Below the pieces are notes generated by a model that searched no databases, was not told the origin of the DNA, and saw only the letters and a list, made by a program, of their open reading frames with translations. DNA of 64,000 nucleotides from Anaerostipes amylophilus. Its GTDB lineage: Bacteria > Bacillota > Clostridia > Lachnospirales > Lachnospiraceae. The stretch is taken from positions 62,001-126,000 of the forward strand of contig NZ_JAOQJG010000006.1 in NCBI RefSeq assembly GCF_025567365.1. The letters run 5' to 3'. This document shows, piece after piece, positions 15,933-26,101 of the stretch (the stretch's first letter is position 1; every line of letters starts with the position of its first letter). Made by a program: the position numbers and the translations under genes.

Positions 15933-16861
15933 CAGAGAAAGAGAAGTTAAAACCATTAAATGAATTATTTGGTGTGGATGATATCGAGGATACACGAGAT
16001 AAAGTAACCGAAATTCAGATCAGTCATCTAAAGGATTATCATAAAGGAAATTTGGGAGAAAACAGATATTCAAAGCAGGATTTGCAAGATCTTGTGGAAT
16101 CTATAAAAGTTAATGGAATTATTCAGCCATTGGTTGTTAGACCATTAGAAAATGAAGATTATGAAATTATCTTAGGTCATCATAGAAGAGATGCAGCTTT
16201 GCTTGCAGGATTGGACAGGGTTCCTTGTCTGATCAATGATGATATGGATGATGATGTGGCCGAAATAGTTTTTATGGATTCCAATTTACAGCATGGATTT
16301 GAAAAGATGTCTCATTCAGAGAAAGCAGAATTAATTTATCGTAGAAATGAAGCATTAAAGAGACAGGGAAGACGTACTGATTTAAATCCAGATGATGAGA
16401 CAAAGAGTGTAGATGAAGAATTCCATTTAAGCAGGAGTTCAATTCAAAGATATTTAAGAATCTATAAACTGTCAGACGAATTAAAACAAAAACTGGATGA
16501 TGGAAAGATTGGAGTAAAGATTGCTGTTGATTTATCATTTATTTCAGAAGATTGTCAAAGATTTATTTCAGATTTGATTAATAATGAAGATTTAAAAATA
16601 GACAAAAAGATGTCTGAAAAGATGAAAAAAGTAGCAGAGAGAAATGCTTTAGATGAAAATACAATACTTAAGATCATCAATGGAAAAGAAGATGATAAAG
16701 AAAAAACTGAAAAAACAAAGTCAAAAAAGAAAGCAATAAAAGTAAGTAAAAAAGTTTTGGAGAAATACTTTATTCCAGAGCAGGATCAGAAAGAAATAGA
16801 TAAGGTAATTGATGAAGCATTAAAGTTGTATTATGGAAGTGATAATGCGGAAGAATCATAG
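15929..16861 (+). CDS. parB: ParB-like partition protein
   Basis: The 310-residue protein has a ParB/Srx nuclease-like domain (about 30-120) with VNGIIQPLVVRPL and ILGHHRRDAALLAG, corresponding to the CTP-binding boxes. A KorB/ParB-type HTH follows (HLSRSSIQRYLRIYKL, about 165-180), then a Lys-rich C-terminal linker and dimerisation end. It overlaps parA in an ATGA junction, so the two are coupled. It binds the element's centromere. Confidence 0.9.
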   Translation: MTEKEKLKPLNELFGVDDIEDTRDKVTEIQISHLKDYHKGNLGENRYSKQDLQDLVESIKVNGIIQPLVVRPLENEDYEIILGHHRRDAALLAGLDRVPCLINDDMDDDVAEIVFMDSNLQHGFEKMSHSEKAELIYRRNEALKRQGRRTDLNPDDETKSVDEEFHLSRSSIQRYLRIYKLSDELKQKLDDGKIGVKIAVDLSFISEDCQRFISDLINNEDLKIDKKMSEKMKKVAERNALDENTILKIINGKEDDKEKTEKTKSKKKAIKVSKKVLEKYFIPEQDQKEIDKVIDEALKLYYGSDNAEES

Positions 16862-16893
16862 AGAATCGTTTCTAATGAAAGGAAACTAAAAGA

Positions 16894-18090
16894 ATGAGAA
16901 GAAGAGCAATGACAGTTACTATGGCAGCATTTTTTGCAGCCATGATGCTTTTTAGTGATGTTGAGATATTTGCAGATCAGGAATCGTCAACAGAAGTAAC
17001 TACGGAAACTCAAGTAACAACAACAGAGCAAGTACACACGACAGAGACAAAAGCTGACAATTCAAAAGAAAAACCAGAGACAAATAAAAGAAAAGAGACT
17101 AAAAAGAAGGAAGGAAAAGAAAAAAAGAATTCACACAAGAAAGTCCGTTCAAAGAAAAAAAGGACAGAAACTAAAAAGAAAATATATAAAAAAGAAGAGA
17201 TAACTTCCCAAAATTCATTTACAAAAGACCAGAAAGGTCAAAAAGAATATTTGGGGAGTTATTTCTATTTTAATCAAGCAGATGCTATGTGGAATCATAA
17301 CAATTTGTCATTGCATTCTTCAGGCTGCGGTCCAACAGCGGTTGCAGTCTGTATTTCAAACTTAACACATCAATGGGTTACACCGGTAGATACAGCTTCA
17401 TGGGCTGAAAAGAATGGATATTATTCTGTTTCGGGTTCATTACACAGTGCAATACCAGCAATGGCAAATCACTGGGGACTTGAATGTAAAGGATTATATA
17501 AAAATAAGATTCAGATAGAAAAAGCTTTAAAGTCTGGTCATATGGTAGTAGGACTTATGGGATCAGGATATTTTACAAAGAAAGGACATTTCATAACATT
17601 GTTAGGAATGGATAAATCCGGGAAAGTAGAAGTTGCTGATGTCGGAAGCAGATCCAGATCACAGAAGAAATATGAGCTTTCTTTTATTATAGAAAATTCA
17701 AAATCAGCAGATGCAGGAGGTCCATTCTGGGAAATCTGGAATCGTAAAGAAGATAAAAAAAGTAAGAAAAAGCAAAATAAAACGACTGATCGGATTCTAA
17801 AGAAGCAAGAGATAATCCAAAGATTTTATGCAGACTTACAATCAGATTTAACAGAATTTGAAAGAGAGATTCCTATGGAAGAATTATTATTAGGAGTAAA
17901 AGATCAGACTTTTCAAAGTCACTCAAGTAAAATTAATCGTCATTTAAGGAATCTAGGTAAGCAGTTAAATGATGAAAAGCTTGTAAAGATTAGTGAAACA
18001 TATAGTTTTGGAATGGATGGAATACCTGTATACGATGAAAAAACTTGTTTTTCTGTTCCGACTTATTTAGAAGGATATTGTAATTATTGA
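16894..18090 (+). CDS. Secreted C39-like cysteine peptidase with Thr/Lys-rich linker
   Basis: A signal peptide (MRRRAMTVTMAAFFAAMMLF) is followed by a Thr/Glu-rich then Lys-rich linker (about 30-110). Next comes a C39-like papain-fold domain (about 120-290) with the catalytic Cys in SGCGPTA, His in KKGHFITL and Asp in EVADVGSR. The C-terminal 100 residues are unassigned. The domain is clearly paralogous to the C-terminal domain of the hydrolase at 35714. Placed between parB and surface-protein genes, it may trim the wall or process an exported protein. Confidence 0.75.
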   Translation: MRRRAMTVTMAAFFAAMMLFSDVEIFADQESSTEVTTETQVTTTEQVHTTETKADNSKEKPETNKRKETKKKEGKEKKNSHKKVRSKKKRTETKKKIYKKEEITSQNSFTKDQKGQKEYLGSYFYFNQADAMWNHNNLSLHSSGCGPTAVAVCISNLTHQWVTPVDTASWAEKNGYYSVSGSLHSAIPAMANHWGLECKGLYKNKIQIEKALKSGHMVVGLMGSGYFTKKGHFITLLGMDKSGKVEVADVGSRSRSQKKYELSFIIENSKSADAGGPFWEIWNRKEDKKSKKKQNKTTDRILKKQEIIQRFYADLQSDLTEFEREIPMEELLLGVKDQTFQSHSSKINRHLRNLGKQLNDEKLVKISETYSFGMDGIPVYDEKTCFSVPTYLEGYCNY

Positions 18091-18116
18091 TAAGAAAGAT
18101 GGTGATTAGAGGAAAT

Positions 18117-18338
18117 ATGAGAGTTATAACAGTGATTAAAATATTAGTAGCAGGTATTTTTGGATTCCTTATAGCTAAAATTTTAGATGATATAGCTAAT
18201 TATATTCAGAGGAAAGATGTGAATAAGCAATCTGTTTTTTTGGCAATGGTTATTGGTGTGACGATTTGTTTTTGGTGTATCATTTTTTTAATAATGTGGG
18301 GAATGCCCATTGTGAAAAAAATAATATTAAGATTTTGA
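18117..18338 (+). CDS. Small membrane protein
   Basis: About 73 residues with two transmembrane segments (ILVAGIFGFLIAKIL and an Ile/Trp-rich one near the C-terminus). I prefer ATG 18117 because AGAGG lies 5-6 bases before it; TTG 18087 and ATG 18099 have poorer sites. Function is unknown. It lies in the same run of genes as the C39-like peptidase and the next small protein. Confidence 0.55.
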   Translation: MRVITVIKILVAGIFGFLIAKILDDIANYIQRKDVNKQSVFLAMVIGVTICFWCIIFLIMWGMPIVKKIILRF

Positions 18339-18351
18339 GAGGAGGATAAAT

Positions 18352-18621
18352 GTGTTACATATTCCACAAAAAGATATTGAATGGTATACAAGAAGACCAG
18401 GATACTATGAGATGGTACAAGAAAATTTAAAAAAATTAAATGATACTTTAGGTGATATTGATATGACAGAAGATCAAGAAAAAACTTGGGTATGGTTGGC
18501 AGGAAATGAAGCTAGAACAATAGACAATATAATTAAAGTAATAGAAAAGTTAAAGCAAGATCAGAAAGAATTATATGAGGGAGGTAAGAAAAATACAGAA
18601 TCAAGAAATAATAATGCGTAA
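18352..18621 (+). CDS. Hypothetical small soluble protein
   Basis: An 89-residue acidic and lysine-rich protein that starts with GTG behind a perfect GGAGG site, 13 bp after the membrane-protein gene. Predicted mostly helical with no cysteines. It is not recognised; ICE accessory role is inferred from position only. Confidence 0.55.
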   Translation: MLHIPQKDIEWYTRRPGYYEMVQENLKKLNDTLGDIDMTEDQEKTWVWLAGNEARTIDNIIKVIEKLKQDQKELYEGGKKNTESRNNNA

Positions 18622-18765
18622 GGTTGGCAAATTGTGACTTTTATATTTGTGATAGGATGTTTAGTATAGTAAGTTTTTTTCAAAGTACTTGTTATAGGAC
18701 ACCTTCTATGATAGGATAAAGTTGTAAAAAATGATTAAATAATTAAAAGAAATGGGGAAAACAAT

Positions 18766-19851
18766 ATGAGAAAGATTAAGAAAAGTGCAGTAGTTGCAAT
18801 GGCATTGTTTTTTTCAATGACCATGATTCCAACAAATGTCGATGCAGCGAGTAAGAAATTAAAAGTCAACACAGTGTATGACACGACAACAAAGGTAAAA
18901 GGAAAGACAAAAAAACGTTATAAAGTCAAATTAAAAGTTGGAAAGAAAACATATACAGCAAAAGCAAATAAAAAAGGAAAATTTCAGATCAGGATTCCAA
19001 AACAAAAACCAGGAAAGAAATTAGTAATTAAGGTATACCGCAAGAATAAATATTACACTAAGAAAAAGATTTATGTAATTGCAAAGAAACCAGTGATTAA
19101 ACGTTTTTCTATGAATTCAAAAACAATAACAGGTTATACAAGAAAGAAGTATAGTGTTGTTGTCAGAATGAATAAGAAAACATACAAGGTGACAACTAAT
19201 AAAAATTCTGGAAAATTTACTGTGAAGATGAAAGAAAAAGCTGGAAAGAATACAGTAAATATTAGAATTTATAAAAATAAGAAGCTTGTGAAATCATTGA
19301 ATAAGAAAGCATATGATATAAAAAATGATCAGCAAAATTCTAAACCAGTTCAGATGCCGCCAGATAAGGAAAGTCAGATAGATCTTGATCAGTTAAATAA
19401 GGATTTGGAAACAGCTGCTAAACAAAAGAAGTATGTGTCTCGATATGATTTAAAAGATGATGGTTATATTAATAATTATCAGTGGTTTGTAGCCTATCAA
19501 GATGATAAGTATCCGAAAAAAGGTGAGGAATGGTTATCAATTGGGAATTTATCATATTTTATGGATACAGATGCAAATGGAGATCAGGCTTCAATTAAAG
19601 CTCTGCATGGCATAACACTTTATGGAAATGTCGGGGTAGGAAAGATGTCAAATGTGAAAGAACCTACAAAAGATGATTATGACTTTAAGTTGGAGTCTGG
19701 TGAAACAAAAGTATACTATGGAAAAGATTACGATTACAAAGAAATTCCTGACTATAATTTATATTATAAAGTAAGGGGATATAAAGATGGAAAATTAATT
19801 ATTATGCAGAATAGTAAGCTATATTTACTGGGACTTAAAGGTTGGTATTAA
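18766..19851 (+). CDS. Secreted protein with Ig-like repeats
   Basis: The 361-residue protein has a signal peptide ending at VDA-ASKK, then two Lys-rich Ig-like repeats (about 30-110 and 110-190) of the bacterial Ig type found in wall-associated proteins. A distinct C-terminal domain of about 150 residues contains YFMDTDANGDQ, which resembles a calcium-binding loop. No sorting signal is visible. Probably associated with the donor cell wall. A terminator follows 20 bp after the stop. Confidence 0.65.
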   Translation: MRKIKKSAVVAMALFFSMTMIPTNVDAASKKLKVNTVYDTTTKVKGKTKKRYKVKLKVGKKTYTAKANKKGKFQIRIPKQKPGKKLVIKVYRKNKYYTKKKIYVIAKKPVIKRFSMNSKTITGYTRKKYSVVVRMNKKTYKVTTNKNSGKFTVKMKEKAGKNTVNIRIYKNKKLVKSLNKKAYDIKNDQQNSKPVQMPPDKESQIDLDQLNKDLETAAKQKKYVSRYDLKDDGYINNYQWFVAYQDDKYPKKGEEWLSIGNLSYFMDTDANGDQASIKALHGITLYGNVGVGKMSNVKEPTKDDYDFKLESGETKVYYGKDYDYKEIPDYNLYYKVRGYKDGKLIIMQNSKLYLLGLKGWY

Positions 19852-19870
19852 TATTAGCAAATAATTAAGG

Positions 19871-19903
19871 CAAAGTAAGAGAATATTTACTTTGTCTTTT
19901 TTT
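19871..19903 (+). terminator. Terminator after the Ig-repeat protein
   Basis: CAAAGTAA (19871-19878) pairs with TTACTTTG (19887-19894), then a T-rich run. Confidence 0.85.
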
Positions 19904-19979
19904 ATTGTGAAAATTTAGAGAAAGGAGTATATATGTGCAGGATCAGAAATCCATGTTATAAAATAGAAAGACCTTATCG

Positions 19980-20000
19980 GCACCGTAAGGTGCTTTTTTT
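19980..20000 (+). terminator. Short terminator in the leader of the adhesin gene
   Basis: GCACC, loop GTAA, GGTGC, then seven T, only 26 bp before the adhesin start. This position suits attenuation. A short frame with a GGAG site begins at 19933 and reads through the hairpin, so a leader-peptide mechanism is possible but unproven. Confidence 0.6.
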
Positions 20001-20026
20001 AATGAAAGAATATGAGGAGACGATTT

Positions 20027-23000
20027 ATGAGAGAAAAATATTGGAAAGGAATTTTAAATCTATGCAGACGTGTAACAGTATATCTGCTTACGATGATCTT
20101 GACGTTGTCAGGATTGATAAGTCAAACAACACCTACTTTCGTTCAAGCGGCTGCTGTGGATACCAGTAAAGCAGTAAAAATAAAGCAAGGAACAACCGAA
20201 GGAGGTAATTGGGTAAAGAATAGTAATGGTAAACATAGATATTCGTCTTACGCAGATAAAAAGAACAAGGCTCTAAAGGTTGATGCAAGCTATGGATTCC
20301 GAATTCAAAAAACAAAACAAACAAAAGTAACAGTAGTAAAAGGAACTGCTTGTGCAGCTCCATCAAAGTATAAGGATAGAGAATTAACGCTTGAAACCTG
20401 GTTAAAGAACTACAAGTGGTTTAAGACAGCGAATAACACGGCAAATAATATCCAGATTAAGATCAGTAATCTAAAGTTATTTCAATGTAACGCAGATGGC
20501 TCTAATGGTCGTTGGATCACATTAGACCTTGTTCGTACTGTAACCGGAATTGCTAAGTGGAAAAGTCAAAATGGCTATGTGGCATTAGGGACAGGAATCA
20601 CAGATGTTGCTTATATAGGAATCAGTGAGATGACGGTAAAATCACAGTTTTACCAGGCAGGAACAACAACTCCAGTAACAGTTAAAACAAATGTTTCTCT
20701 AACAGATATTGACGCTTGTCAGTATGTTGGTGTGAAAGCAGGAAATTTGGCAGGAGAATATGTTTCCAGAGATACACATTTAGCTTACATGAAAACAAGT
20801 GGTGGATTTAGTATTTATGCTGAAAAAGATAACAAACTTGCAGAGAATGATGCCTGGTCAACAGCAGCATTTATTTTTTCTGGTAATAACTTTGTCTATA
20901 AGTTTGGCCGTATGGACAAACGCCCCGGTGATGATAGTTCCAGCTGGGGACCAACACGAGTTCAACAGTATGTGGGAACAGGACAGGTTATGACAACATT
21001 CAAACTTTCCAATCCAGTCAAAACTGTCAGTGATTCTAATGAAACAAATGTGAAGCAAAATACAGTAGATCATTTGGCTGAAAACTGGACTTACTCTGTA
21101 GAGCAGCCAGTACCAGATGGAACACCGGAGAATTTCTATTATGACAGTTTTGCTTTTGAAGATCAGGTTGAAAGCTGTATGAAGATTAACAGTGTCAAAG
21201 TAGAAGCAGACAATGCAAATGCAGTAACTAAGGATGTCACAAACATGTTTACCATCACACAGACAGGTAATAAAGTTGTTGCAAAGCTGAAGAATCCGAA
21301 AAATGCAGCTTTTTATAATAACACAATCTACCGTTTGAAGATTAATGTAAAGATGAATATTCCAGACGATGTGACAGAGGAACAGCTTGAAGCACTGAAG
21401 GCTACATGGAAAGAACATGGACACTATTCAGAGACAGCAAAAACGATCACTATGAACAATAGTGCAAAAACAATCATTGATGGTACAAATCTTCCATCGA
21501 ATGAAGTGAAAACAATCATCAAAGGACCTGAAAAAACTGTTTCAGATGCAGATGAAACCAATGTAGTGAAAAATACAATCAGAGATCTTGGAAGCAGTTG
21601 GACTTATTCTGTAAAACAGAAGATTGCACAAAATGCTACAGAGAAATACAAGAGTTTTGTATTCAAAGATAGTATTGAAAGCTGTATGAAGATCAATAGT
21701 GTAAAAGTAAAAACAGACAATGGAGCTGATGTATCAAGTTGGTTTGATATTGTAACAGCTGCAAATGAAGTCAAAGCGACACTGAAAGATCCGACAAAAG
21801 ATGATTTTTATAAGAATGCTGCATACAGTCTCGAAATCAATGTAAAGATGGATGTTCCAGACAATGTGACAGAGGAACAGCTTGAAACATTGAAAACTAC
21901 ATGGAAAGAACATGGACATTATTCAGAAGATCAGAAGACGATCAAAGAGGATAATACAGCGATTGTTGAGATCAATGGAATCAACATGATTACCAATAAG
22001 CCGGAAACACTTGTTGAATTATCTACAACAGAAAATGGAGATCCTGGATTAAATGTCAAGAAAACTGTAAATCGTTATGAAAACGAAGTGAATGATACGG
22101 TTCATTACACAGTAAAAGCATACAATTCCAATAAGAATGCTGATACAGCATATTTTACGATCAAAGATACAAGTTTACCAGACAGCATGGTCTTTGATTT
22201 TTCTAGTATCAAAGTCAGTGGAATTGACAAAGCAAATTATATGATTGAACAGTCAGGAAATGGATGGGTATTAAAATCAAAAGGAAATTATGCACTTCCA
22301 TATGGAAAAGTGATTACAGTGGAGTATGATGCAAAAGCATTAGTAGCTTCAAATGGAACAGTGGTTGATAATACAGCAAGTGCTGCAGCCGCAGGAATTC
22401 CAGAAAAAGAAGATACAAAACAAGTATATATTAACAGTCCAAAAGTAGATGTTGAAAAAGTTGCACCAAAGCAAAAATTTAAAGTCGGTGATACAGTTCC
22501 ATATACTGTTACAATCACAAATCGTAATCCTGGTACATTTATGAGGGATCTAGTACTGAAAGATCTTGTCAAGACAGAAGGACTTGAAATTAAGGAAGGT
22601 ACTGTAAAGGTAATTTCTGATGGACAGGACATTACGAAAGATTTAGATATTAAATATGAAGAAGGTGGAAAAGGATTTACGATCAATACAGCATATAATT
22701 TAAAAAATGCCGATATACCATGTATTAAAATTGAGCCATATTCAAGTCTAAAGAATCTGACAGATAAATTGGAAGTGACTTATGATGCGATTATAACAGA
22801 TAAAGCAGCGTTAGATGGACAGTTAGATAACAATTTTACCGCTCCGGCAACAAAGAATACGAATGGAGATGTAATTAAAGATGATCCACAGATTCCTTCT
22901 GGTGGTGGAGAAGATGACGAAGACATTACAATTCAATCACCAGTTTTGGCCGTTGAAAAGAAATCTGACAAGAAACAATATGAGGTAGGACAGACAGGTA

Positions 23001-24250
23001 AATATACTCTTAAGATCAAGCAGACAAGAGAAGGACTTACAGCAAAAAATGTTGTAATTACAGATCAGTTTGTACAGGAAAAGGGTATGAAATATGATCA
23101 GAAGAGTATGCTTGTAAAGCTGAATGGAAAAGATGTTACAAAAGACTGCAAGGTGGAATTTACAGATAACAGTTTTAAGATTACAACCGGCAAGGATTTA
23201 TCTGATAAAGACAATATGGAAGTAAGCTATGATGTATTCTTTGATGAAATTGGAGAATATACAAACACAGTGGTGGCCACAGCAGATAATACGAACATGG
23301 ATCAGGCTACAAATGTTGTCGATGTGAAAGAAGCAACACCAGAATTAACAATTAACAAATCCTCTGATAAAAAAGAATATGCAGTGGGTAACACTGGAAA
23401 GTATACACTGATTGTCAATCAGAAAAATAAATATGCAACAGCAAGAAATGTGATCATCAAGGACAAGTTTGACAGTAATACAGTTGATATTGATGCTGAC
23501 AGTGTAAAAGTTGAATTAAATGGATCAGATATCACAAATGATTGTAAGATTGTTTCAAATGGAACATATTTTGCAATCGAGACAGGAAAGAACATGACAT
23601 CGGATGATGAAATGAAAGTTACCTATGATGCTGTCTATAAGAAGATTGGGACTTATAAGAATACAGCAACAACGCAGGGAGACAATGCAAAAGAAGTATC
23701 TGATGATAATTCTGTTAAGGTTGTAAAACAGGATGTTGATATGAGAAAAGATGCTGATAAGAAACAATATAAAGTAGGAGACATGGTAAATTATAGTATT
23801 ACGGTTTCTCTGAAAAAAGAAAATTCGGTATCAAAAAATGTTGTGATCAAAGATAAGATTCCTACAGGTCTGGAATTACAGACAAGTAGTATAAAGGTAA
23901 CAGGAATTTCTGATTACACAATTAAAACATCAGGTAATAAATTAGAAGTGAAGATTCCAAGTCTGAAGTATGGTGAAAAAGTAATTGTTACTTATAAAGC
24001 GAAAGTTTTAAAATCAGCTGAAGGAAAGACACTAATTAATAAGGCGACGGTAAATGGTGAAGGAATTCACGATGGAAATTCACAGGCTAAGATTAAAGTT
24101 GCAAAAACTCCAGTAACAAAAAGTAATAACAGCGTAACATCTCCGAAGACAGGAGATAATGCAAATATGCCATTATATATCGCAGTTATGATTGCTGCAC
24201 TGGCAGGAGCAGTTGTGATTTTCTTAAAAAGAAGAAAATTAAAGAAATAA
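20027..24250 (+). CDS. Large sortase-anchored surface adhesin
   Basis: About 1407 residues. A signal sequence (about 1-45) is followed by a folded N-terminal region of about 290 residues and two tandem repeats of about 170 residues, both with ESCMKINSVKV and TWKEHGHYSE. Several DUF11/isopeptide-type Ig repeats (about 670-1350) follow. The C-terminus has SPKTGD, a hydrophobic helix and a KRRK tail: an LPXTG-like sorting signal with Ser in the first position. ATG 20027 is chosen because GAGGAG precedes it; ATG 20012 overlaps that site. Likely role: attachment of donor to recipient or host. Confidence 0.85.
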   Translation: MREKYWKGILNLCRRVTVYLLTMILTLSGLISQTTPTFVQAAAVDTSKAVKIKQGTTEGGNWVKNSNGKHRYSSYADKKNKALKVDASYGFRIQKTKQTKVTVVKGTACAAPSKYKDRELTLETWLKNYKWFKTANNTANNIQIKISNLKLFQCNADGSNGRWITLDLVRTVTGIAKWKSQNGYVALGTGITDVAYIGISEMTVKSQFYQAGTTTPVTVKTNVSLTDIDACQYVGVKAGNLAGEYVSRDTHLAYMKTSGGFSIYAEKDNKLAENDAWSTAAFIFSGNNFVYKFGRMDKRPGDDSSSWGPTRVQQYVGTGQVMTTFKLSNPVKTVSDSNETNVKQNTVDHLAENWTYSVEQPVPDGTPENFYYDSFAFEDQVESCMKINSVKVEADNANAVTKDVTNMFTITQTGNKVVAKLKNPKNAAFYNNTIYRLKINVKMNIPDDVTEEQLEALKATWKEHGHYSETAKTITMNNSAKTIIDGTNLPSNEVKTIIKGPEKTVSDADETNVVKNTIRDLGSSWTYSVKQKIAQNATEKYKSFVFKDSIESCMKINSVKVKTDNGADVSSWFDIVTAANEVKATLKDPTKDDFYKNAAYSLEINVKMDVPDNVTEEQLETLKTTWKEHGHYSEDQKTIKEDNTAIVEINGINMITNKPETLVELSTTENGDPGLNVKKTVNRYENEVNDTVHYTVKAYNSNKNADTAYFTIKDTSLPDSMVFDFSSIKVSGIDKANYMIEQSGNGWVLKSKGNYALPYGKVITVEYDAKALVASNGTVVDNTASAAAAGIPEKEDTKQVYINSPKVDVEKVAPKQKFKVGDTVPYTVTITNRNPGTFMRDLVLKDLVKTEGLEIKEGTVKVISDGQDITKDLDIKYEEGGKGFTINTAYNLKNADIPCIKIEPYSSLKNLTDKLEVTYDAIITDKAALDGQLDNNFTAPATKNTNGDVIKDDPQIPSGGGEDDEDITIQSPVLAVEKKSDKKQYEVGQTGKYTLKIKQTREGLTAKNVVITDQFVQEKGMKYDQKSMLVKLNGKDVTKDCKVEFTDNSFKITTGKDLSDKDNMEVSYDVFFDEIGEYTNTVVATADNTNMDQATNVVDVKEATPELTINKSSDKKEYAVGNTGKYTLIVNQKNKYATARNVIIKDKFDSNTVDIDADSVKVELNGSDITNDCKIVSNGTYFAIETGKNMTSDDEMKVTYDAVYKKIGTYKNTATTQGDNAKEVSDDNSVKVVKQDVDMRKDADKKQYKVGDMVNYSITVSLKKENSVSKNVVIKDKIPTGLELQTSSIKVTGISDYTIKTSGNKLEVKIPSLKYGEKVIVTYKAKVLKSAEGKTLINKATVNGEGIHDGNSQAKIKVAKTPVTKSNNSVTSPKTGDNANMPLYIAVMIAALAGAVVIFLKRRKLKK

Positions 24251-24330
24251 TAAAATGGATACTTTTATATACCACAAACATAAAAGAAACCATGACGCAT
24301 AAGAAACGTAAGTAGTAAATAATAGCTGAA

Positions 24331-24359
24331 GAAGAGGTTGCCGTAGGGCAGCCTCTTCA
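24331..24359 (+). terminator. Terminator after the adhesin
   Basis: GAAGAGGTTGCC pairs with GGCAGCCTCTTC around a GTA loop, followed by AATTTTG. Confidence 0.75.
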
Positions 24360-24444
24360 ATTTTGAAATAAGAAAAGTGCAGAAATCATTCTGTATTTTT
24401 CTTATTCCAAAAGAAAATAAAAATGGAAAGGATGGTAAGTAGAA

Positions 24445-24879
24445 ATGGAAAAGATGATATTGATTACTCAAGATGATGAAGTAGAAGAATTAGAATATCC
24501 TCCCAAAGATGATTGGGAACAATTAAAAAAATACATAGGAAACGGATGTCGTTTGATGCAGCATGTTCAACCAGTGAGATTATATACGGAAATTGGAGCG
24601 GGACATGTAATTAATAGATATGAACCTGGAGAAAAGGTAAGCATGATGGTAGATGAAGAATTTTTATTTAATCCAAAGGCAAAATTAAATAAAATTGCTT
24701 CATACTTATACAAGACAGACATTCACGGAGAGGTGATTTTAGGAAACGTACTGATCGTTGGAGAAAAATATGAAAATGATGAAATAAGTTTATGTGGACT
24801 TTCAGATAAACAATTTCATATTATTTTTCCGCAACTGAAGAAAATAGAAGAACACTTAAAGAAAGAGGGGAGAGTATGA
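24445..24879 (+). CDS. DUF3846-like protein
   Basis: The 144-residue protein has an N-terminal acidic strand (EVEELEYPPKD), a segment around FLFNPKAKLN and GEVILGNVLIVGE near residue 100, an arrangement I associate with DUF3846, a family common on Firmicute conjugative elements. Role unknown. It overlaps the next gene by 4 bp, starting the primase-MobC-relaxase gene run. Confidence 0.5.
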   Translation: MEKMILITQDDEVEELEYPPKDDWEQLKKYIGNGCRLMQHVQPVRLYTEIGAGHVINRYEPGEKVSMMVDEEFLFNPKAKLNKIASYLYKTDIHGEVILGNVLIVGEKYENDEISLCGLSDKQFHIIFPQLKKIEEHLKKEGRV

Positions 24880-25769
24880 GAAGAAAAAGATTTTCAAGAG
24901 AACAGATTTTAGAAGCTGATTTAAGAGATATTTTAGACGTGGCAAAAGAATTAAATTTACCATTGGAAAGAAAAAGAAATACATATAAAGTATCAGGATA
25001 TGGTGGTTTATATATTACACCTGAAAAAAATGCTTTCAATTGTTTTTCTGCAAATCTTGGAAATGCAAACAATTATGGTGGTGGTCCGATACAGTTAGTG
25101 ATGTTCATTCAAGGCTGTACGTTCATTGAAGCGGTATCTTATCTTTTAGGAATTAGAGGTCTTGATACATATAAGAGAGAACCGGTGAAAAAAGAAACCG
25201 TAGAATTTTCTCTTCCGGAGAGAGCTGAAAGTTTCCGGCATATTTATGCGTATCTTATAAAAACTAGAAAGATCGATCGTTGGGTAGTCGATAAGTTTAT
25301 AGAGAAAAAAATGTTGTATGAAAATAGGTATCACAGCTGTGTATTTGTCGGTTATGACTACGAAGGTGTTCCAAGACAGTGTGTAATCAGGGGTACAATG
25401 ACGAATAAGCCATTTAAAGGAGAAGTGCAGGGAAGTGATAAAAGATTTGCAGTTCATTTACCAGGAGAAAGTAAAATATTGCATGTGTACGAAGCTCCGA
25501 TAGATTTAATGAGTTATTTAACACTTTATCCAGAAGCAATTAAAGATCATCATGTTGCACTTTGCTGTCTGGCAGATACAGCATTAAAAGAATATCTGAA
25601 GCATTATGATATTCAGAAAATATTTTTACATCTTGATAATGACAAATGGGGACGGGAACAGACTAAGAAATTAAGGGATTGTTATGGTTCAAAGTATGAT
25701 GTTTGGGATGAGGCTCCATTTAATGGCTATAAAGATTTTAATGAGCAATTAGTAGGTAAAAATCCATGA
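24876..25769 (+). CDS. Primase-like protein (DUF3991 and TOPRIM)
   Basis: The 297-residue protein has an N-terminal DNA-binding region and a central DUF3991-type segment (about 125-180), then a TOPRIM-like region with VYEAPIDLMSYLTL (the Glu of motif 1) and IFLHLDNDKWGREQ (the DxD motif) at about 205-260. No CHC2 zinc finger remains at the N-terminus. Such ICE proteins probably prime the complementary strand after transfer. It is coupled by 4-bp overlaps to its neighbours on both sides. Confidence 0.75.
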   Translation: MRRKRFSREQILEADLRDILDVAKELNLPLERKRNTYKVSGYGGLYITPEKNAFNCFSANLGNANNYGGGPIQLVMFIQGCTFIEAVSYLLGIRGLDTYKREPVKKETVEFSLPERAESFRHIYAYLIKTRKIDRWVVDKFIEKKMLYENRYHSCVFVGYDYEGVPRQCVIRGTMTNKPFKGEVQGSDKRFAVHLPGESKILHVYEAPIDLMSYLTLYPEAIKDHHVALCCLADTALKEYLKHYDIQKIFLHLDNDKWGREQTKKLRDCYGSKYDVWDEAPFNGYKDFNEQLVGKNP

Positions 25770-26101
25770 AAGACAGAAGAAAAACAATCCGAATGAGTAA
25801 GGAAGAAGAAAAACGTGTTCTCTTGTCATTAGAAGATACAGGGTTGAATTTTTCAGATTATGTAAGAAAAGCAATCAACGATCATCCAGTGATTGTAATT
25901 TCTGGAATCAGAGATTTACACATGCAGGTTGCAAAAATTGGGAACAATCTAAATCAGCTGACAATGCTTGCTCATGAAGGACGAATTACAAGTGTCAATC
26001 TGGCCGAATGTTTAGAAATGTTGCAGTTAACATATGACAAATTAAATGAGATCAGTGAGGTGATAAATAATCATGGCAACCGTGACCCAGGCACAGGATA
26101 A
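25766..26101 (+). CDS. mobC: Relaxosome accessory protein MobC
   Basis: The 111-residue protein begins with a basic ribbon-helix-helix-like segment (RRKTIRMSKEEEKRV) and has NLNQLTMLAHEGR in the second half, the usual MobC pattern. MobC binds near the nick site at oriT and helps the relaxase melt DNA. It overlaps the relaxase start by 29 bp, so the genes are coupled. Confidence 0.8.
   Translation: MKDRRKTIRMSKEEEKRVLLSLEDTGLNFSDYVRKAINDHPVIVISGIRDLHMQVAKIGNNLNQLTMLAHEGRITSVNLAECLEMLQLTYDKLNEISEVINNHGNRDPGTG

Noticed and set aside
19933..20169. 78-codon frame before the adhesin
   Set aside because: It has a GGAG site but reads through a terminator hairpin and overlaps the adhesin signal peptide. 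At most its first codons are a leader peptide.
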